Part shown: positions 16,767 to 23,706 of the stretch, in pieces
How positions within the stretch are numbered: the stretch's first letter is position 1
How the letters are laid out: every line of letters begins with the position of its first letter
Source: JBMOOG01 sp049324535
GTDB lineage: Bacteria > Pseudomonadota > Alphaproteobacteria > Rhodobacterales > Rhodobacteraceae
Direction of reading: 5' to 3'
Length of the DNA: 62,222 nucleotides
NCBI GenBank assembly: GCA_049324535.1
Contig: JBMOOG010000022.1
Coordinates: 1-62,222 of the forward strand
Made by a program: the position numbers and the translations under genes
Notes under the pieces: model-generated
The model's database searches: none
Told to the model about the DNA's origin: nothing
Seen by the model: the letters and a program-made list of their open reading frames with translations, nothing else

Positions 16767-17281
16767 GCGGCGGCCCGCTCCGGCAGCGTGCCGTCGATCA
16801 GATCCTCGATGAACAGGCTCAGCAGCTGCGGCCGCCCGCTGACGCCGGCCTTGCGGTAGATGGCGTTGGTCTGCGCCTTGACCGTGCCCTCGGAGGTGTT
16901 GCGCAGGGCGGCGATCTCCTGCGTCGTCATGCCCTTGATTGCGAAAAGCGCCACGTCCTGCTCGGCCGGCGTCAGCCCCCAGGCATCGAAGCGTTCGTTC
17001 AGAAGATCCATGAAGGCGCCGGAGGCGCGACGCAGCTTCTCCTCGGCCCGGCGCCGGTCGCGGATGTTGCGCCACAGCATGGTCGCCCCGAGAAAGAGGC
17101 CGAGCAGCAGGCCGACCGCCGCCCCGATCTCGAGATACTCGCGGGTCTGCCAGGCGATCGGTTCAATGTAGATGCCAAGCACCGACAGGATGATGTCGCC
17201 AACGAAGAAGAAGGCGCAAAGCGCCTGGACGATCAGCACGACGACCACGAAGGCCGTTGAGCCCAGTCGCTTTCCGGTCAA
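16745..17281 (-). CDS. Membrane-anchored LuxR-family transcriptional regulator
   Basis: This roughly 178-aa protein has two N-terminal membrane segments (about residues 10-31 and 50-70) and a cytosolic LuxR-type helix-turn-helix (LTPAEQDVALFAIKGMTTQEIAALRNTSEGTVKAQTNAIYRKAGVSGRPQLLSLFIEDL). A short helix (RRAEEKLRRASGAFMDLLNERF) links them. The TTG at 17281, seven bases after AGGGGAGG, is the best start; a TTG at 17314 would add 11 residues. It lacks a receiver domain and would act as a membrane-tethered regulator. The next three genes on the same strand encode exported Asp-rich proteins, its likely targets or partners (inference). Confidence 0.85.
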   Translation of the reverse strand: MTGKRLGSTAFVVVVLIVQALCAFFFVGDIILSVLGIYIEPIAWQTREYLEIGAAVGLLLGLFLGATMLWRNIRDRRRAEEKLRRASGAFMDLLNERFDAWGLTPAEQDVALFAIKGMTTQEIAALRNTSEGTVKAQTNAIYRKAGVSGRPQLLSLFIEDLIDGTLPERAAAQVSLRA

Positions 17282-17317
17282 CGGCCGGCCTCCCCTGCTG
17301 CTCCTCGGCCCCAACGT

Positions 17318-17710
17318 TCAGCTGTCATCGCCGTGGCCGCTGCCGTGGCCGCTGTTGTCGCTGCCATCGTCATCCTTGTCGTCATCGTCATCGTCGGATG
17401 ACGCGGATCCGTTCAGAAGGTCATCCCCCGCCGACTGGCCCGTTGACGTGTCCATCGCCTGCCAGAGGTCGCGCAGGATCTCGCCCGTCCGCGGATCGAC
17501 GATGATCTCGCGGCGCGATCCGGGGCCGGTGGCCAGGATCCGCACCCGGCCAAGCAGCGTCCGTTCCACGCTGATCCGGGTGTAGCCCTGGCTTCGCAAC
17601 TGCGCGCGGATCCGGTCGATCACGATCTCGCCGTTGGTCCGGGCCGCAACCGGACCCGCCGACGCCAGCAGTGTCGCGCCCAGACCCGCCAAGAAGTGCC
17701 TTCGATCCAT
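17318..17710 (-). CDS. Exported PepSY-like protein with acidic C-terminal tail (short paralogue)
   Basis: This 130-aa protein starts MDRRHFLAGLGATLLASAGPVAART, an RR-containing signal peptide that could use Tat or Sec. Residues 27-90 form a PepSY-like alpha/beta domain (DRIRAQLRSQGYTRISVERT, REIIVDPRTGEILRDLWQ). The C-terminus is a run of Asp with Gly/His (DDDDDDKDDDGSDNSGHGSGHG) that could bind divalent cations. It lies 37 bp upstream of the LuxR-type gene on the same strand and 107 bp downstream of its longer paralogue. PepSY domains often inhibit or chaperone exported proteins; the role here is unknown. Confidence 0.78.
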   Translation of the reverse strand: MDRRHFLAGLGATLLASAGPVAARTNGEIVIDRIRAQLRSQGYTRISVERTLLGRVRILATGPGSRREIIVDPRTGEILRDLWQAMDTSTGQSAGDDLLNGSASSDDDDDDKDDDGSDNSGHGSGHGDDS

Positions 17711-17816
17711 CCCCGACCCGTCACACGTGCAATGGCGGCATCCGCGCTGCACGAAGCATAGCAGACACCGCCAGTTTCAATGCAAGCCCGCATCGGCGGG
17801 CCGGCCGCAAGGCCTG

Positions 17817-18305
17817 TCAGTCGTCGTCACCACCGCCGTCGTGGCCGCCGTCGTGGCCGCCGCCATGGTCGTCGTCACCGTCGTCGCCGTCGTCGCTGCC
17901 CGACCCGCTGTTGTCGTCATCCGAGTCGTCGCTGAAATCGTTGTCGTCGTCTTCCTCATCGACGTCGTCATCGGAGACGCCGGTCTGCGTCTGTTCGCGC
18001 ACACGCACGAAATCGCGATCGCGGGTCTGGACCTGCACACCGGGGGTGGTGTTCTCGTCGGCGTCGACGGTGTCGGTCTCGCTCTTCAGCACATTGCCCG
18101 TGGCCGTGTCGTAGACGACTTCCAGCTTTTCGGTGCCGCGGATGGCCTCGACCTTCATCTGGGTCGGGCCGTTGGCAACCTCGATCCGGGTGTAGCCGTT
18201 GGCGCTCAGTTCCTGGATCACGCTGTCGGTCGTAACGAGGGCGAAGGCTCCTCCCCCGATGATCGACAGGGCGGCGGCCAATGCGAGGCTGTATCTCACG
18301 GTCAT
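17817..18305 (-). CDS. Exported PepSY-like protein with long acidic tail (long paralogue)
   Basis: This 162-aa protein has a signal peptide (MTVRYSLALAAALSIIGGGAFA) and one PepSY-like repeat (VIQELSANGYTRIEVANGP, EVVYDTATGNVLKSE). From about residue 110 it is almost entirely Asp, Gly, Ser and His. ATG 18305 follows AAAGGAG; upstream in-frame codons lie in non-coding sequence. The domain aligns by eye with the smaller neighbour (GYTRIxV...D..TGxIL/VL), so the two are diverged duplicates. The tail is encoded by low-complexity GTC/GTCATC-type repeats that could expand or contract. Calcium or metal binding outside the cytoplasm is inferred. Confidence 0.8.
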   Translation of the reverse strand: MTVRYSLALAAALSIIGGGAFALVTTDSVIQELSANGYTRIEVANGPTQMKVEAIRGTEKLEVVYDTATGNVLKSETDTVDADENTTPGVQVQTRDRDFVRVREQTQTGVSDDDVDEEDDDNDFSDDSDDDNSGSGSDDGDDGDDDHGGGHDGGHDGGGDDD

Positions 18306-18555
18306 TGTCGTCTCCTTTCCCGGGGCCAGAGCCGTCCGGTCTGTGTCGGTTCCCCGCTTCCGGCCGGCGCCTCGCGGCACCGCGCTGATCGGGAGCGGAG
18401 CGCCGGCCCAAGCGCCGGTCGCAATCCCGAGAAGCCACATCGCTGGCTGCAGGGCCATTTGCCGGAAGTTGGTGAGGGGCCGGTTATCCCCACCGCCAGA
18501 TGCCCATAAACGCAGGTTTAGGCGGCGACGGGGGCGCCTAGATCGGCCGGCATAG

Positions 18556-18588
18556 AAAAAGCCCGCCCCGGACAGGGCCGGGGCGGGC
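18556..18588 (-). terminator. Strong intrinsic terminator after the exported acidic protein gene
   Basis: Read on the minus strand, an 11-bp GC stem GCCCGCCCCGG/CCGGGGCGGGC with a six-base loop is followed by TTTTT. It lies 28 bp after the stop of the gene at 18617-18976, so that gene is largely transcribed apart from the two PepSY genes below it. Confidence 0.85.
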
Positions 18589-18616
18589 GATCCGCGGTCA
18601 GGCGGTGCGGGGCCGG

Positions 18617-18976
18617 TCAGTCGTCGCTGTCGCCGCCGTCGCTGTCGCCGCCATCGCTCTCGCCACCATCGCTGTCGCTGTCGTGGTCGTCACCGGAATC
18701 CTCGGAGTCATCGTCCGCTTCATCGTCGTCGGTCGCGTCGTCATCGACATCGTCCGAGCTGTCGTCCTCGCTGTCGTCCGAGAAGCTGGTGCCGCAGTCG
18801 CTGGTGGTTCCGCAGGAGTCGTCGTTCGAGGCCAGGAGCACCGGCGCGCCGGCGGCTTCGGTCGCGGTGACGGCGGCTTGCGACCAGGGCGAGGTCATCG
18901 CCGCATCGCTGGTGCTGGCCAGCACATGCCCGCCGTTGATGACGAGCGCTGTGGTAAGGAGCAGGATCCGTTTCAT
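18617..18976 (-). CDS. Exported Ser/Asp/Gly-rich acidic protein
   Basis: This 119-aa protein has a signal peptide (MKRILLLTTALVINGGHVLA), a short segment, two cysteines (DDSCGTTSDCGTS) that may form a disulfide, and a C-terminal half made only of Asp, Ser, Glu and Gly, ending in DGGDSDGG-type repeats. No domain is recognised. ATG 18976 has GAAGGGA upstream. It shares the export signal plus acidic tail design with the next two genes but lacks the PepSY domain. A periplasmic or secreted cation-binding role is plausible but unproven. Confidence 0.75.
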   Translation of the reverse strand: MKRILLLTTALVINGGHVLASTSDAAMTSPWSQAAVTATEAAGAPVLLASNDDSCGTTSDCGTSFSDDSEDDSSDDVDDDATDDDEADDDSEDSGDDHDSDSDGGESDGGDSDGGDSDD

Positions 18977-19223
18977 GGTCAGTGTTCCCTTCGGTTGTGG
19001 TGTGGGCAGTGGAAGCCCCTGAAGCGAACAGACGAAATGAGGCGCAATCAAGGCGAGGCCCCGGCTGCCGAAGGCCGGAATCCGCCTGCGACCCGCGCGG
19101 AGGACTGGTTATTTCCTGATCCTATTCAATGGGTTGAAGCCGACTTGACGGTCGGCCTCCAACCGGGGGTGATCCGGCGGGCTTCCGCCACTAGATCGCA
19201 GGTTTATGCCCGCTAAGCCGAAG

Positions 19224-20456
19224 TCAGACCTTCATGTCCACGCCGAGATGGCGCGCGACCGTGAAGATGTCCTTGTCGCCACGGCCGCACATGTTCATCA
19301 CGATGATGTGGTCGCGCGGCAGCGTGGGCGCGATCTTCATCACATGGGCCAGGGCGTGGCTCGGCTCCAGCGCCGGGATGATGCCCTCGAGCTTGCAGGA
19401 CAACTGGAAGGCCTCCAGCGCCTCGGCATCGGTGATGCTGACGTATTCCGCCCGCCCCGTGTCGTGCAGCCAGGAATGTTCGGGACCGATCCCCGGATAG
19501 TCGAGGCCCGCCGAGATCGAGAAGCCTTCGAGGATCTGGCCGTCGGCATCCTGCAACAGATAGGTGCGGTTGCCGTGCAGCACCCCCGGCCGCCCGCCCG
19601 TGAGGGAGGCGCAATGCTGCATCCGGTCGTCCACGCCCTTGCCGCCGGCCTCGACGCCGATGATGCGCACCGAAGGATCGTCGAGGAAGGGGTAGAAGAG
19701 CCCCATCGCGTTCGATCCGCCGCCGATCGCGGCGATCACCGTATCCGGCAGCCGGCCCTCGCCTTCCTGCTCGGCCAGTTGCCAGCGCACCTCCTTGCCG
19801 ATGATCGACTGGAAGTCGCGCACCATCGCCGGATAGGGATGCGGGCCGGCCACCGTGCCGATGCAGTAGAAGGTATCGCGCACGTTCGTGACCCAGTCAC
19901 GCAGCGCGTCGTTCATCGCATCCTTCAGCGTGCCGCGGCCCGAGGTCACCGGGATCACCTCGGCGCCCAGAAGCTTCATGCGGAAGACGTTCGGGGCCTG
20001 ACGTTCGACGTCATGCGCACCCATGTAGACGATGCATTTCAGCCCGAACTTGGCGCAGACCGTCGCCGTGGCCACGCCATGCTGCCCCGCGCCGGTTTCG
20101 GCGATGATCCGGGTCTTGCCCATGCGGCGCGCAAGGATGATCTGGCCCAGGACGTTGTTGATCTTGTGCGCGCCGGTGTGGTTCAGCTCGTCGCGCTTCA
20201 TGTAGATCTTGGCGCCGCCGAGGTGGTCGGTCAGGCGCTCGGCGAAGTAGAGCGGCGACGGGCGGCCGACATAGTGCTTCCAGAGCCAGTCCATTTCGGC
20301 CCAGAACCCCGGGTCGGTCTTGGCCTTCTCGTATTCGGCCTCGAGATCGAGGATCAGCGGCATCAGCGTTTCCGACACGAAGCGCCCGCCGAAGATGCCG
20401 AAGCGGCCCTGCTCGTCCGGGCCGGTCATGAAGCTGTTGATGAGATCGTCGGGCAC
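19224..20456 (-). CDS. trpB: Tryptophan synthase beta chain
   Basis: This 410-aa PLP enzyme condenses indole and serine to tryptophan. It has IFGGRFVSETLMPLILDLE, the PLP lysine in ELNHTGAHKINN (about residue 98), ETGAGQHGVATA, the phosphate loop GGGSNAMG and EGIIPALEPSHALAH. I chose GTG 20456 because CCGGAGG lies just upstream and the resulting MPDDLINSFMTGPDEQGRFG fits homologues; ATG 20429 would be shorter. trpF is on the same strand but separated by two unrelated genes. Confidence 0.97.
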   Translation of the reverse strand: MPDDLINSFMTGPDEQGRFGIFGGRFVSETLMPLILDLEAEYEKAKTDPGFWAEMDWLWKHYVGRPSPLYFAERLTDHLGGAKIYMKRDELNHTGAHKINNVLGQIILARRMGKTRIIAETGAGQHGVATATVCAKFGLKCIVYMGAHDVERQAPNVFRMKLLGAEVIPVTSGRGTLKDAMNDALRDWVTNVRDTFYCIGTVAGPHPYPAMVRDFQSIIGKEVRWQLAEQEGEGRLPDTVIAAIGGGSNAMGLFYPFLDDPSVRIIGVEAGGKGVDDRMQHCASLTGGRPGVLHGNRTYLLQDADGQILEGFSISAGLDYPGIGPEHSWLHDTGRAEYVSITDAEALEAFQLSCKLEGIIPALEPSHALAHVMKIAPTLPRDHIIVMNMCGRGDKDIFTVARHLGVDMKV

Positions 20457-20633
20457 GCGCGTCCTCCGGGCTGGTCCGGCCGGGTGTAGCGCCAGAGCGA
20501 CCGCCAGTAAAGCGCGCGGGCTCGGGGCCCCGCTCACGCAGCCGTGAAGGCGAGCCGGCGGGCGGCCGCAACTCGGCCAGCGGCGCCTCCGTATCCCCAC
20601 GGGTCCGCAGAGACGCAACACAAGGAGGATCCG

Positions 20634-21407
20634 ATGAAGACCATGACCGCCATCCCGATCGCCATCGCGCTTGCCACCCCGGCCGCCGCACAGACCGCGA
20701 TCGGCCTGACGGGCGACCGCACGCTGGCGATGATCGACACCGCGACGGCGACGGTGACCGGGACGCTCGAGGTCGCCGGCACCGATCGCCTGCTGGGCAT
20801 CGACATGCGCCCCTCGGACGGCAAGCTTTATGCCGTGACCGCCGACCACCGCATCGTCACCGTCGACACGACCTCGGGCGCCCTCACCGAAGTGGCGCGG
20901 ATGGACGTGATGCTGCCGGTCGGCGACATGCCGGTGATCGTCGATTTCAACCCGGCGGCCGACAAGCTGCGGTTCATGACCGGCACGGTGAACCATCGCG
21001 TCGATCCCGGCACCGGCAAGGTCACGGTGGACGGCCCGCTGGCCTATGAGCCGGGCGACATGCACGCCGGCGAGACGCCGATGATCGTCGCGGCCGCCTA
21101 CAGCAACAGCCACGGCAAGCCGGAAAAGACCGCGATGTACGACATCGACGCCACCATCGTCGCGCTCATCCGGCAGACCGTTCCGAACGACGGGACGCTC
21201 AAGGCCGTGGGCAAGCTCGGGATCGACCCGGCCGCCAGCTACGCCTTCGACATCGCCACCACGGCGGATGGCGCCCACACCGCCTGGCTCGCCGCCGACA
21301 CGATGCTGCACACGGTCGATCTGGAAACCGGCAAGGTCTCGGCCTCGTGGCCGCTGACCGGCGCGACCGGGGCGCTGCGCGACCTGACGGTCATGCCCGC
21401 GATGTAA
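20634..21407 (+). CDS. DUF4394 domain-containing exported protein
   Basis: This 257-aa protein has a signal peptide (MKTMTAIPIAIALATPAAAQ) and a DUF4394-type beta-propeller-like body: IGLTGDRTLAMIDTATATVTGTLEV, LLGIDMRPSDGKLYAVTADHRIVTVD, PVIVDFNPAADKLRFMTGTVNHRVDPGTG and YAFDIATT. ATG 20634 follows AAGGAGG. Function is unknown; the protein is probably periplasmic. It lies in opposite orientation between trpB and the GNAT gene, interrupting the usual trpF-trpB neighbourhood. Confidence 0.85.
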   Translation: MKTMTAIPIAIALATPAAAQTAIGLTGDRTLAMIDTATATVTGTLEVAGTDRLLGIDMRPSDGKLYAVTADHRIVTVDTTSGALTEVARMDVMLPVGDMPVIVDFNPAADKLRFMTGTVNHRVDPGTGKVTVDGPLAYEPGDMHAGETPMIVAAAYSNSHGKPEKTAMYDIDATIVALIRQTVPNDGTLKAVGKLGIDPAASYAFDIATTADGAHTAWLAADTMLHTVDLETGKVSASWPLTGATGALRDLTVMPAM

Positions 21408-21437
21408 ACCCCCCGGTAGATCCCCCGGCGCGGCGTC

Positions 21438-21887
21438 TCAGTCGAGGCGCCGCTTCATCCCCAGATGGCTCGGCTCGTAGCCGAGGCGCCGGTAGAAGGC
21501 ATGGGCGCGGGTCCGGCTCTGGTGGGTGGTGAGCTGGATCAGACCCGCCCCCGCCTCGCGCGCCCGCCTCTCGGCATCGGCCATGAGGTCGGCTCCGATC
21601 CCCTGGCCCCGCAGGTCGGCCACGACGCGGACAGACTCGACCTGGGCCCGCGTGGTGGCCCGAAGCGACAGTCCGTGCAGGATCGCCAGCTGGTAGGTCG
21701 CGACGACCCTCCCACCCGCTTCGCCCACGATGAGATGCAGGTTCGGATCGGCCGCGATGCGGTCGAAGGCGGCCAGGTAGGGCCCAAGGTCCGTGCCCTC
21801 GCGGCGCGCACCCAGCGCGTCATCGGCCAGCATCGCGACGATGGCCGGCACATCGTCGCGGGTGGCGGGGCGAAAGGTCACCGGCAT
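21438..21887 (-). CDS. GNAT family N-acetyltransferase
   Basis: This 149-aa acetyl-CoA-dependent acyltransferase has the acetyl-CoA loop in VRVVADLRGQGIGADLMADAERRA (residues near 90-112) and the C-terminal AHAFYRRLGYEPSHLGMKRRL. The start MPVTFRPATRDDVPAIVAML at ATG 21887 is typical of GNATs; longer readings are not conserved. The substrate is unknown. It is convergent with the DUF4394 gene. Confidence 0.88.
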   Translation of the reverse strand: MPVTFRPATRDDVPAIVAMLADDALGARREGTDLGPYLAAFDRIAADPNLHLIVGEAGGRVVATYQLAILHGLSLRATTRAQVESVRVVADLRGQGIGADLMADAERRAREAGAGLIQLTTHQSRTRAHAFYRRLGYEPSHLGMKRRLD

Positions 21888-22104
21888 GGGCGGCTCCGCG
21901 GCGACGGGTCGTGCCTCAGGCCCGGGCCAGAAGGCAGCCGGGCGATAGGCGAGCCTGCACCAGCGACAGGGCCGACAGCAGGGCCAGGCCAGCGAACCGG
22001 ACCCCCGGTCGCGGCCGCAGGCTTGCGATGGCAACGAGAGGCATGGCCGCGTTCACCCCGTCCATGGACCGACAGCGGGACTACGTCGGGGCGGGACTGC
22101 CGGA

Positions 22105-22752
22105 TCATGCCGGCAGGCTGCGGGCCGCATCGGCGAAGGCGCGCATGAGGCCCGCATCCTTCACGCCCGGGGCACTCTCGATGCCCGAGGACACGTCCAC
22201 CTGACGCGCCCCCGTAAGCCGGATCGCCTCGGCCACATTGGCCGGTGTCAGGCCGCCGGCCAGCATCCAGGGCACCGGCCAGCGGCGCTGGGCGATCAGG
22301 CGCCAATCGAAGGCAAGACCGTTTCCGCCCGGCAGGGCCGCATCCTTCGGCGGCTTCGCGTCCACCAGGATCTGGTCGGCCACCTGCCCGTAGAGATCGA
22401 GGTTCCGCAGGTCGTCGGGCCCCGCGACCCCGACCGCCTTCATCACCGGAAGACCGAAGCGGGCCTTCACGGCGGCGACCCGCCCGGTCGTCTCGCGGCC
22501 GTGCAGCTGAAGCATGTCGATCGGCACCTCGGCCAGGATGGCCGCCAGATCCTCGTCGGAGGCGTCCACGGTCAGCGCCACCTTGGCGATGCCTTCGGGC
22601 ACACGCAGCGCCAGATCCCGGGCCTCGGCGATGGTCAGGTGCCGCGGCGATCGGAGGAAGAACACCAGGCCCACATAGGCCGCACCCGCGGCCACGGCGG
22701 CGGCCACGTCCTCGGGGCGGCGCAGGCCGCAGAATTTCACCCGTACCGACAT
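22105..22752 (-). CDS. trpF: N-(5'-phosphoribosyl)anthranilate isomerase
   Basis: This 215-aa TIM-barrel enzyme of tryptophan synthesis carries the catalytic Cys in VKFCGLRRPEDV (residue 8), the paired Asp in VDVSSGIESAPGVKD, and AGGLTPANVAEAI at the phosphate site. The ATG at 22752 is followed directly by the conserved SVRVKFCG. The lapA gene ends 9 bp upstream, so trpF is read with lapA and ihfB. Confidence 0.96.
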   Translation of the reverse strand: MSVRVKFCGLRRPEDVAAAVAAGAAYVGLVFFLRSPRHLTIAEARDLALRVPEGIAKVALTVDASDEDLAAILAEVPIDMLQLHGRETTGRVAAVKARFGLPVMKAVGVAGPDDLRNLDLYGQVADQILVDAKPPKDAALPGGNGLAFDWRLIAQRRWPVPWMLAGGLTPANVAEAIRLTGARQVDVSSGIESAPGVKDAGLMRAFADAARSLPA

Positions 22753-22761
22753 GGACCAGCC

Positions 22762-23124
22762 CTAGCGCGGCCGGTCCCGGCCTTCAAGCAGCGCCAGCAC
22801 GTCGTCGCCGGGCTGGCCCGAGGTGCCGCGCAGACGCTCGACCTCGCGCGAAAGACGGGCAACCTCGCGCTGGCCGGTCGCGGCGCGGCTCCGGTGCTTG
22901 GATTCGCGCAACCATTCCCAGAGAAAGCCGATGCCGAGGCCGGCCAGGATCCCGGCGAAGATCACGAGAAAGAGCGGCAGGTCGATGCTGTAGTCCCGCC
23001 CGATCATCGCCGCCATGTCCGGCGGCAGCAGCCGCACCGTGACCGGGGCGATGTTGGCAAAGGCCACGACCAGCAGGGCGATCCCGAGAACCGCAAGAAA
23101 CCCGATGCGCAACCAGGAAAGCAT
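22762..23124 (-). CDS. lapA: LapA family membrane protein (DUF1049)
   Basis: This 120-aa inner-membrane protein has two membrane segments (about residues 4-26 and 50-70) and a cytosolic helical tail (REVARLSREVERLRG). It fits the lipopolysaccharide assembly protein A / DUF1049 family by length, topology and the NIAPVTVRLLP stretch. Its start overlaps the ihfB stop, and trpF follows 9 bp after its own stop. In E. coli the family works with LapB in controlling LpxC; that role is assumed, not shown, here. Confidence 0.85.
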   Translation of the reverse strand: MLSWLRIGFLAVLGIALLVVAFANIAPVTVRLLPPDMAAMIGRDYSIDLPLFLVIFAGILAGLGIGFLWEWLRESKHRSRAATGQREVARLSREVERLRGTSGQPGDDVLALLEGRDRPR

Positions 23125-23408
23125 CAGGCGTTTCCGTTCAGCCGGTCCCGCAAGAGCTTGCCGGTCTTGAAGAACGGGACATGCTTCTGCTCGACATCGA
23201 CCGACTCGCCGGTGCGCGGGTTGCGACCGGTGCGCGCGTCCCGCTGCTTGACCGAGAACGCCCCGAAGCCGCGCAGTTCGACCCGATCGCCGCGGGTCAT
23301 GGCTTCGATGATCTCCTCGAAGATCGTGTTGACGATCCGCTCGACGTCGCGCTGGAAGAGATGAGGATTGTCATCGGCGATCTTCTGGATCAGTTCGGAC
23401 CGGATCAT
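23124..23408 (-). CDS. ihfB: Integration host factor subunit beta
   Basis: This 94-aa DNA-bending HU/IHF protein has the beta-ribbon ARTGRNPRTGESVDVEQKHVPFFKTGK with the intercalating Pro. MIRSELIQKIADDNPHLFQRDVERIVN and ELRGFGAFSVKQR are diagnostic of IhfB. ATG 23408 is the conserved start. It has its own promoter and is followed without a gap by lapA and trpF. IHF may in turn act at promoters in this region. Confidence 0.97.
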   Translation of the reverse strand: MIRSELIQKIADDNPHLFQRDVERIVNTIFEEIIEAMTRGDRVELRGFGAFSVKQRDARTGRNPRTGESVDVEQKHVPFFKTGKLLRDRLNGNA

Positions 23409-23455
23409 GTGAACCCCCTGGGCAGAGCCTTTTCCGGCCCTTTGCATTCCGGATG

Positions 23456-23483
23456 ACTATAGGGGCAATCGGTTCGGCCACAA
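23456..23483 (-). promoter_or_regulatory. Predicted sigma-70 promoter of ihfB
   Basis: On the minus strand TTGTGG (23483-23478) and TATAGT (23461-23456) are separated by 16 bp, giving a leader of roughly 40 nt before the ihfB start. No second gene lies in this interval, which otherwise shows only the rpsA terminator. Confidence 0.6.
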
Positions 23484-23644
23484 ACAGGAAAGCCTTTGGA
23501 AAGGCGCGGATATTTCCGACATTCCGGCCTTGAAGCGTCGCAAACGGACGGACGGGCCACGCCGCAGCGCAGAATCCATCGGGCTTGCGGACAGCGATCC
23601 GTGCGGGACGGCGCGGGGCCCGAATCGGCCCTTGCGAAACGGAA

Positions 23645-23668
23645 GACCCCGCCCGGATGGGCGGGGTC
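23645..23668 (-). terminator. Terminator after rpsA
   Basis: A perfect 10-bp stem GACCCCGCCC/GGGCGGGGTC with a four-base loop is followed on the minus strand by a T-rich tail (TTCCGTTT). It lies 38 bp after the rpsA stop. Confidence 0.7.
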
Positions 23669-23706
23669 GATGTCGTGCGGCCGGACCGGACCGGCCGGAG
23701 GGGCGC

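Noticed and set aside
17820..18800. Repetitive GTC/GTCGTC tracts considered as a CRISPR array
   Set aside because: Units are 3-6 bp, in frame with Asp/Ser/Gly codons, with no unique spacers and no cas genes. They encode acidic tails.
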